From NCBI GenBank assembly GCA_023853785.1, contig JAJIRX010000518.1:1-51768 (forward strand): a stretch of DNA of 51,768 bases, read 5' to 3'. The first letter of the stretch is position 1, and every line of letters starts with the position of its first letter. The position numbers were made by a program, and so were the translations under genes. The notes under the pieces were generated by a model, which saw only the letters and a program-made list of their open reading frames with translations, had not been told where the DNA came from and ran no database searches. Below, in pieces: positions 45,367 through 51,768 of this stretch. The stretch comes from Psilocybe azurescens (taxonomy: Eukaryota; Basidiomycota; Agaricomycetes; Agaricales; Agrocybaceae).

Positions 45367-45374
45367 TATTTATA
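45367..45374 (+). promoter_or_regulatory. TATA box of the element 2 LTR
   Basis: TATTTATA about 30 bp upstream of 45400, the A that begins the 11-nt segment complementary to the PBS. The spacing fits transcription starting exactly at that segment. Confidence 0.6.
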
Positions 45375-45399
45375 CCAGGAAGGATCCACTGTATTCTTT

Positions 45400-45410
45400 A
45401 GCTAGTTCTT
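45400..45410 (+). promoter_or_regulatory. predicted transcript 5' end / self-primer segment
   Basis: AGCTAGTTCTT inside the LTR is the exact reverse complement of 45518-45528 just downstream of the LTR. In Tf1-type elements the first 11 nt of the mRNA fold back on the PBS and prime reverse transcription. Confidence 0.6.
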
Positions 45411-45517
45411 GAGAATCTAACCTCCTCTTACTTGACACTGCTTGGAACTTGCTGTTCTTGACTACTTGACTGTCGGCTTTATCCACACACGTGAATATAA
45501 GCTTGAAGTCGTAACAA

Positions 45518-45528
45518 AAGAACTAGCT
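45518..45528 (+). other. self-priming PBS of element 2
   Basis: AAGAACTAGCT begins one base after the 5' LTR. There is no TGG and so no ordinary tRNA site; instead it pairs over exactly 11 nt with the predicted RNA 5' end at 45400-45410. Confidence 0.6.
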
Positions 45529-45713
45529 CATCTACGAATCTCGCCCGCTCCCCAGCAGACGAGACCTCTGAAACCCCGACACGAAATTGGCAGACACCAA
45601 ACCCGTCCAGACAAAGCTCTGAAGATATCAACCTAGGCAACGAAGACCTATCAAACTCGCTATACGACTTATTATCAACCCTGGCGATAGATCAAGAAGA
45701 ACAAGACACAGAC

Positions 45714-46646
45714 ATGGTCGAAACAAACGGAAAGAAAGAAATCTCGATCAACAAACCCACTGTATTTGATGGAGACAGGACAAAATCCAGGTCTTTCATG
45801 CAAGACTGCTACCTCTACATGGACATAAACGATGACGTCTACAACACAGACAAGAAGAAAATTGCCTTCATTTTATCATTTTGCATGGAAGGAGGAGCAA
45901 AACTATGGAAGGAACAGTACTTGACCTCAAGACGAAAGGAACTAGTCCCAACCAAACCCTCGAATGGGACACCCTCGGAACATTTCTCGAAAAATTCCAC
46001 GACGCATTCACTCCAGTGGATGAAACCAGATCAGCCATGAACGACATAAAACGACTTAGGCAAAAACCCAACGAAAGGGTGGAAGACATCATCAACAAGT
46101 TCAAATTGTTGGTAGGACAAGCCAATCTAGGAACAGAAACGGAATCAGACCACACCCACCTCATTGGATTATTCCAAAATGCATCACACCTCAGCTTGCT
46201 GACAGGATCCTGTACTCTGAAGACCTTCCAAGGACGATCCAAGGCTGGTACAAAAAGCAACAACATTTGACACCAACTATAGACTGGCCAAGGTCTTTAG
46301 AGAAGAACCAGAAGAACGTAGGAGGGCGCCACAATGGAACAACTTCCCAAGAAACAACAGGAACTACGACCCAAACAGGATGGACATAAGCGCCATGACA
46401 GCTGAAGAACGGCGAATTAATCAGGAAAGGCGCCTGTTTCAGGTGCAAAGAACGAGACATCTATCCAGAGATTGCCCACAGAAAGGACCAACAAACCAGA
46501 ACAGAACCCAAGGACAACCCAGCAAGAAGTGGACCCCAAAGGAACTCCATGCCCATATCAGGAGCCTGAACAAGGACGAAAAAGACGAACTCGCAGACCT
46601 CATGGTTAAAACAGGATTTGAAGAGAAAGAAGAAAAGGATTTTTAA
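45714..46646 (+). CDS. gag: gag of element 2
   Basis: The ATG at 45714 gives MVETNGKKEISINKPTVFDG. The coherent frame extends upstream to about 45620 (SSEDINLGNEDLSNSLYDLL) without an ATG, so an upstream start lost to an indel is possible. Capsid-like segments: KKKIAFILSFCMEGGAKLW, TLGTFLEKFHDAFTPVDE and RLRQKPNERVEDIINKFK, followed by ILYSEDLPRTIQGWYKKQQ. The nucleocapsid zinc knuckle CFRCKERD-HLSRDC (C-x2-C-x4-H-x4-C) lies near 46437-46478, across one missing C. At least four single-base breaks. Ends LMVKTGFEEKEEKDF at 46646. Confidence 0.8.
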
Positions 46647-46660
46647 AGTGGAGAAACAGG

Positions 46661-49600
46661 ATGACATCTGTCTCTCCTTATCTGAAGATACAATCTGTAC
46701 TTACGGCAACAATCGAGAATAAAACTATGCTTTTACCAGTTTCATTCCCCACCAAGAAACAGAATGGCTCACAAATCGTCGAAACCTCTGCGCTCTTAGA
46801 CTCAGGAGCAGGAGGGAAATTCATTGACCAGAACTATGCACAAAAACTTGGACTCAGAACCCAACCCTTGGAAAACCGATCCGGGTTTATAACGTAGACG
46901 GAACCCCAAACAAGAAAGGAACCATCTCGTCATTTGTAGACCTGGACCTAAAGGTTGGAAACCGGAACCATCGGGAACAATTACTGGTCTCTGGGCTAGG
47001 AAAACAGAAAATTATTTTAGGATTCCCTTGGCTACAGGAAAAGAATCCAGGAATCAATTGGCAGAACGGACAGATAACTTGGAAACCACGTCAAGGGCCT
47101 ACGATAAATCAAACCACCATTGAAGAAGAAACGGACGAACAAACACCAACAATCGAGACTACCCACCCATTGGAGGAATTCGAATCGTTAGTCATCCGAT
47201 ATATCGGGGATGCAAACGAAGACGAAATAAAAGAAACTTGGCTTAACACCAAAATCACGACCTCACAGAGCTGGGCCCAAAAATATGAACCAGAGAAACC
47301 GACAAGACCTCTCCAAGAAATCGTTCCCCCAGAATATCAATCATATATGGACCTTTTGATAAACAAGCAGCAGACCGAATTCCGGAATCAAGACCATGGG
47401 ACCATAAAATTGGAGTTAAAAGAAGGATTCATACCAAAGAAATTCAAGGCATACAATATCACACCAGCAGAACAAACAGAACTGGACACCTGGACAAAGG
47501 AACAATTGGACAAAGGATACATTCGACCCTCGGAATCACCTATGGCATCTCCCTTCTTCTTCGTATCAAAGAAAGATGGAAAGCTTAGACCTTGTCAAGA
47601 CTACAGGTATCTGAACGACTGGACGATCAAGAACGCTTACCCACTACCACGGATTACGGAACTTATGGACAAATTGAAAGGCTTAAAATTCTTCACCAAA
47701 CTAGATATCCGATGGGGCTACAACAACATCAGGATAAAAGAAGGTGATCAATGGAAAGCAGCATTCAAAACCAACCGAGGACTTTTGAACCAACTGTAAT
47801 GTTCTTTGGCATGTGCAATTCCCCAGCAACCTTCCAATCCATGATGGACTCAATCTTCGAAGACATGATATCACAATGCTTCATAATCATCTATATGGAC
47901 GACATTCTAATCTTTGCAAAAGATCAAGGGGAATTGGAAAAATACACCAAAATGGTTCTACAACGACTCCGAGAAAACGATCTCTATCTCAAACCGGAAA
48001 ATGCTCTTTGCTCAAGGAAAAGTGGAATATCTCGGAATGATTGTTGAAGCAGGAAAAATCTCTATGGATCCAACAAAACTCAAAGGAATTCAAGACTGGC
48101 CAGCACCTACTACTCTCAAACAAGTCCGATCGTTCCTGGGCTTTGGGAACTTCTACCGAAAATTCATCCGGAAATTCTCTGAAGTAGCTCAACCTCTAAA
48201 TGAACTCCTGAAGAAAGACAAAGGATTTCTATGGAATGACACAACTCAAGCTGCCTTTGATGAACTGAAGAAACGATTCACAGAAGAACCGGTACTCTTG
48301 ATGCCCGACCCCGCCAAACCATTTCAAATTGAATCTGACGCTTCAAAATATGCCTCCGGAGCAGTCCTTACTCAACTGGACGGAAATGGCGAAAGACACC
48401 CATGCGCATTTATATCAAGAACGTTCTCTCCAACCGAAAGAAACTACGAAATCTATGACAGGGAATTACTGGGAATAATCAGATCATTACAGGAATGGAG
48501 ACACTACATCCAAGGATCAGAACACACGACTACGGTATATTCAGATCACAAGAATTTGACATATTTCAGATCGGCCCAAAATCTAAACCGACGACAGGCA
48601 CGCTGGTCTCTGTATGTCTCAGAATTCAATCTGAAGTTGGTACATCTACCTGGAAACAAAATGATTCAATCCGATACCCTTTCAAGACGCCCGATTTCAC
48701 CCCAGAAGAAGACCATGACAATGAAAACATCACCTTACTTCCAGAAAAGCTTTTCATCGACTTAATTGACGCCGAGTTACAGGAAAGAATTGCCAATGCG
48801 AACGAACTGGACCACAATGCAGCAGAAGCAATGAAAACCCTATTAGAAGGAGGACCACCAAATGCACGACACGACCTCAGAGAATGGAAAACAGAGAATG
48901 TGAACGGCAAAACTATCTTATACTACCAAGGACGAGCCTACATTCCAAAAGATCAAACCCTACGGAAAGACATAGTCAAATCATATCACGACCCTATCTC
49001 AGCCGGACACCCTGGAGAATTAGAAACATTCAATTCGGTAAAACAACACTACTGGTGGCCAGGATTACGATCATTTGTCAAGCAATACATAAAAGGATGT
49101 GCCGCCTGCCAACAGTTCAAAATAAATCGACATCCCTCTAACCCATCATTCATACCGATACCTGGACCAAAGTCAGCCCGACCCTTTGCAGACAGTGCTA
49201 TGGACTTCCTTACAGACCTTCCACCGATCCTGGACAAGCAAGGAGAAGTTGAATTTGATGCGATTCTAAGCATCACTGATCACGCAGAACACAAAAGGAC
49301 TTATCCTTATTCCATGCCGAATGAAAGGACTGGATGCTGAAAAGACTGGCAAACTCTTACTGGACAATCTCTACAAAAGGTTTGGACTACCAGACAGCCT
49401 CACATCAGATCGAGACCCCAGATTTGCCGCTGAATCATTCAAAGAGCTAATGAAACTCCTTGGAGTAAAATCGAAATTTTCAACTGCTTATCACCCTCAA
49501 ACGGATGGAACAACAGAACGATATAACCAAGAGATTGAAGCCTATCTATCCATATACTGCTCGTCTCACCCAGAAGACTGGCACGAACGACTTGGGACCC

Positions 49601-50249
49601 TCGAATTCACTCACAATAACCGAAGGCATGCAGACAGACAGAGAACACCATTCGAATTAATTCTCGGATACTCCCCATTGCAATTCCCACCGCATTCGAA
49701 CACACCAAGTTTCCTTCAGTAGAAGAAAGACTGAAGTATCTTCAAAAGAACGAGAAGAAGCCCTAGCAGCCCATGAACTAGCCCGGACAAGGATGGCTGA
49801 AAGGAAAACTCGAACTTCACACCGTTCATCCAAGGACAAAGAGTTTGGCTAGAAGCGACAAATTTACAGACGAATTATCACAAGAAAATGGCACCAAAAC
49901 GAGAAGGACCCTTCAAGATCAAAGAAGTCTTAGGACCCCTAACTTATCGACTGGAACTCCCCAAAGGATGGCTCATTCACGATGTATTCCATGCGACACT
50001 TCTTAATCCATACCACGAGACTGAAACACATGGACCCAATTTCATTCGACCACCACCAGAGATATTAAACGAAGAAGAACATTGGGAAATAGAGACGATT
50101 CTCAAACATCGAAAAGAGGAAGAGGATACCAATACTACGTCAAATGGAAGGACTATCCGATCACCGAAGCAACGTGGGAACCGGCTTCGGTCTTTGAAGA
50201 AACCGGTAACGAAATCTTACAGACTTACCGAACACGTCACAAGCTGTAA
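46661..50249 (+). CDS. pol: pol of element 2 with C-terminal chromodomain
   Basis: Starts [20 protein letters not shown] at 46661, 14 nt after the gag stop and in another frame. Protease: [17 protein letters not shown] and [53 protein letters not shown], catalytic YMDDILIFA. RNase [17 protein letters not shown] and [13 protein letters not shown]. Integrase zinc finger: [19 protein letters not shown] with CAACQQFK; core [39 protein letters not shown]-like part: [19 protein letters not shown]. Chromodomain: [15 protein letters not shown], then one base out of frame [19 protein letters not shown], with the aromatic cage residues expected for methyl-lysine binding. Ends TRHKL at 50249. About eight homopolymer breaks; the segment near 49300 is poorly resolved. 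Confidence 0.88.
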
Positions 50250-50287
50250 AAAGACCACCATCTTCCCTCACTCAACAATCAATCAAC

Positions 50288-50575
50288 ATGCTCTCCTTTC
50301 CCTCGATCAAACGCGTCAAGTCCACTCTCTTTCCCCAAAACACTCACGAACCTATTTTCCTCACGACAAAAATACCAAAATCCCAAGAAGATCGACAACA
50401 AATGCTTGAAGAACTCGAGGTAGCATTTATACTGTCTCGAGAAGCGGAGAAACAAGCACACAATGAACTCAAGGCAAGATGCGCAGCAATGGCGCATGAC
50501 CAAAATCTAGAGTATCAACTGCGGATTTCCCAGCTCAAGGAAAACTTAGACCCGGACTGGCAACAAAGGCTATAA
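50288..50575 (+). CDS. small coiled-coil ORF downstream of pol (element 2)
   Basis: 95-residue ORF, intact, 38 nt after the pol stop. Begins MLSFPSIKRVKSTLFPQN; the second half (QQMLEELEVAFILSREAEKQ, NELKARCAAMAHDQNLEYQL) is a predicted amphipathic or coiled-coil helix. No known motif. It sits inside the retrotransposon, between the chromodomain and the zinc-knuckle ORF. Confidence 0.55.
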   Translation: MLSFPSIKRVKSTLFPQNTHEPIFLTTKIPKSQEDRQQMLEELEVAFILSREAEKQAHNELKARCAAMAHDQNLEYQLRISQLKENLDPDWQQRL

Positions 50576-50624
50576 GAAAGGTCAAGTCGCTACACTTCTA
50601 GGCAACAAACATCGATATCCAACA

Positions 50625-51303
50625 ATGTCTCATTCCACTGCTCGTGCCTCATCTGTTCCCCAATCTACTACTACATCGTCTCAACTTTTTAATACTCTCT
50701 CCGTCTACGAACTACTTGAAATCTTGAAAATGCCGAAAACCGATACGACGTCGAAGCCCTTTGCCCCCTTTATCGAACGAGAACTTGAATTCTTCAACTA
50801 TTTATCTGGCGAAATACGAATCATCGAGGCGGACATCGCAGTCAAACAGGCGAGAGTCCGAGTCCACCACAAAGCCGCCACCGACTCCTCAAACGTCTTC
50901 AACTCAAGGGTTTTGAACGAGCCATCGAACACATGCTCATCAAACACCGCACGCAGACACCCCCACGGAACGACTCACCGACGCTGATCCACCACAACCT
51001 TTCAGCATCAACAATCAGACCGGCACGCCTTCTCGTCGCCCGACTTGAGCCCGATGGACAAGTGTTGGGAATCAACGTCGACTGGACGTTACATGCTTCG
51101 CATGTGGAAAGTTGGGACATATACGACAATATTGCCCCAAGCTCACCTGCAACCACTGCCACCGCTGAGGACCAGGACATACGACAAGATACTGTCCTTT
51201 CAAGCGTAACGACTCTCCTCACAGAAGCGATTACTTTGATTATGACGACCCCACGGATGACGTTGGCATCGCAAACAATACCGGAGAACCCTACGGATAC
51301 TGA
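50625..51303 (+). CDS. zinc-knuckle accessory protein of element 2
   Basis: Begins MSHSTARASSVPQSTTTS and continues with a helical region (FIERELEFFNYLSGEIRIIE, then LLKRLQLKGFERAIEHMLIK across one break) and RPARLLVARLEPDGQVLG. After VDWT a one-base break leads to CFACGKLGHIRQYC, a perfect C-x2-C-x4-H-x4-C zinc knuckle at about 51092-51133. A second cysteine/histidine cluster follows, CNHC then GHTTRYC, near 51143-51190. The tail is acidic and aromatic (RSDYFDYDDPTDD), ending at 51303, about 30 bp before the polypurine tract. A nucleic-acid-binding protein additional to the gag nucleocapsid is inferred. Three or four single-base breaks; one in-frame TGA between the two clusters also needs an indel. 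Confidence 0.55.
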
Positions 51304-51332
51304 AGACCATTCGACTGGGACAGTCGAACCTT

Positions 51333-51344
51333 AGAAGGGGGTAA
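51333..51344 (+). other. polypurine tract of element 2
   Basis: AGAAGGGGGTAA immediately before the 3' LTR; mostly purine, correct position for plus-strand priming. Confidence 0.65.
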
Positions 51345-51768
51345 TGTTACGGACACTTTATTTTCTTTTTGCTTTTCCTTTCTCTTTTCTTTTCTTTTCC
51401 CTTTTCTTTGTCATCCGTCACATCATTGATACATCATCGTATGTTCTGATGAACTTTGCTTTCCATCATATCTATGAAACTCCATCATATCTTTGATGGA
51501 CTTTCACTTCTATCTTTTATGATACATCTTTGATGAACGCTTGATCTGTTTCCTCTATTCTTATATACATCTGCTGATGAACATTCAAACTCGTTTCAAC
51601 TTGCTGTGCGGTTCATAGTATTTATACCAGGAAGGATCCACTGTATTCTTTAGCTAGTTCTTGAGAATCTAACCTCCTCTTACTTGACACTGCTTGGAAC
51701 TTGCTGTTCTTGACTACTTGACTGTCGGCTTTATCCACGCACGTGAATATAAGCTTGAAGTCGTAACA
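51345..51768 (+). repeat. 3' LTR of element 2
   Basis: 424-bp copy of 45093-45516 ending CGTAACA at the last base of the window. Differences from the 5' copy: one T-run indel in each direction, GTGTGG/GTGCGG and CACACACG/CACGCACG. Confidence 0.93.

Larger units (their letters stand above)
45093..45516 (+). repeat. 5' LTR of element 2
   Basis: 424-bp LTR, TGTTACGG...CGTAACA, with terminal inverted hexamer TGTTAC/GTAACA. U3 is T/C-rich and then holds several CATC/TGATGAAC repeats; TATTTATA at 45367-45374 precedes the predicted transcript start near 45400. Confidence 0.93.
45093..51768 (+). mobile_element. chromodomain Ty3/gypsy LTR retrotransposon, element 2
   Basis: Complete 6.68-kb element: 5' LTR 45093-45516, PBS, gag, pol with protease, RT, RNase H, integrase and C-terminal chromodomain, two extra ORFs, polypurine tract and 3' LTR 51345-51768. 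The last base of the window is the last base of the LTR, so the right target duplication is not visible; the left flanking 5-mer is CAACC. The LTRs differ by two substitutions and two homopolymer indels in 424 bp, so insertion is recent. Domain order and self-priming signature place it with Tf1/sushi-type chromoviruses. Confidence 0.93.

Overview
This window reads as a filamentous basidiomycete chromosome segment, most likely an Agaricomycete. The genes carry many short (about 50-110 nt) GT-AG introns. The gene set is fungal: a PSP1-domain protein, Rgp1, a GH6 cellobiohydrolase, S10 carboxypeptidases, an OPT transporter and a GT25-type glycosyltransferase. Both LTR retrotransposons are of Ty3/gypsy types familiar from mushroom-forming fungi. 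No bacterial-style operons, CRISPR arrays or convincing tRNA/rRNA genes were seen.

Layout. 1-2300: AT-rich sequence with a decayed minus-strand coiled-coil reading frame. 3812-6439 (-): PSP1 C-terminal-domain protein. 6440-9153: no recognisable gene. 9154-10659 (+): broken F-box/LRR-like gene. 11402-13610 and 14377-16551 (+): tandem pair of secreted serine carboxypeptidases (S10). 17274-20722 (-): Rgp1, a subunit of the Golgi Ric1-Rgp1 exchange factor. 21939-32026 (-): GH6 cellobiohydrolase split by an 8.8-kb Ty3/gypsy retrotransposon (22990-31745) that lies wholly inside its first intron. 33173-34183 (-): coiled-coil protein resembling augmin subunit HAUS1. 34869-39128 (-): OPT oligopeptide transporter with a 6-nt microexon. 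40806-41997 (+): GT25-type glycosyltransferase. 41998-44411: gene-poor, with a small palindrome flanked by direct repeats and a 46-bp minisatellite. 44412-45092 (-): fragment of an unrecognised gene cut off by a second LTR element. 45093-51768 (+): complete chromodomain Ty3/gypsy element whose 3' LTR ends exactly at the window end.

Most unusual content. Element 1 carries a long ORF antisense to pol between pol and the 3' LTR, with its own TATA-like box. Element 2 has a Tf1-like self-priming signature (11 nt at the predicted transcript start complementary to 11 nt just after the 5' LTR). Element 2 also has two extra ORFs after the chromodomain, one ending in CCHC zinc knuckles. Both elements look young: their LTR pairs differ by only a few bases.

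Caveat. Nearly every long exon contains apparent -1 frameshifts, and almost all are repaired by one extra base in a short homopolymer. This happens equally in conserved single-copy genes and in transposons, so I read most of them as uncorrected long-read indels rather than pseudogenisation. Gene spans below therefore cross frame breaks.
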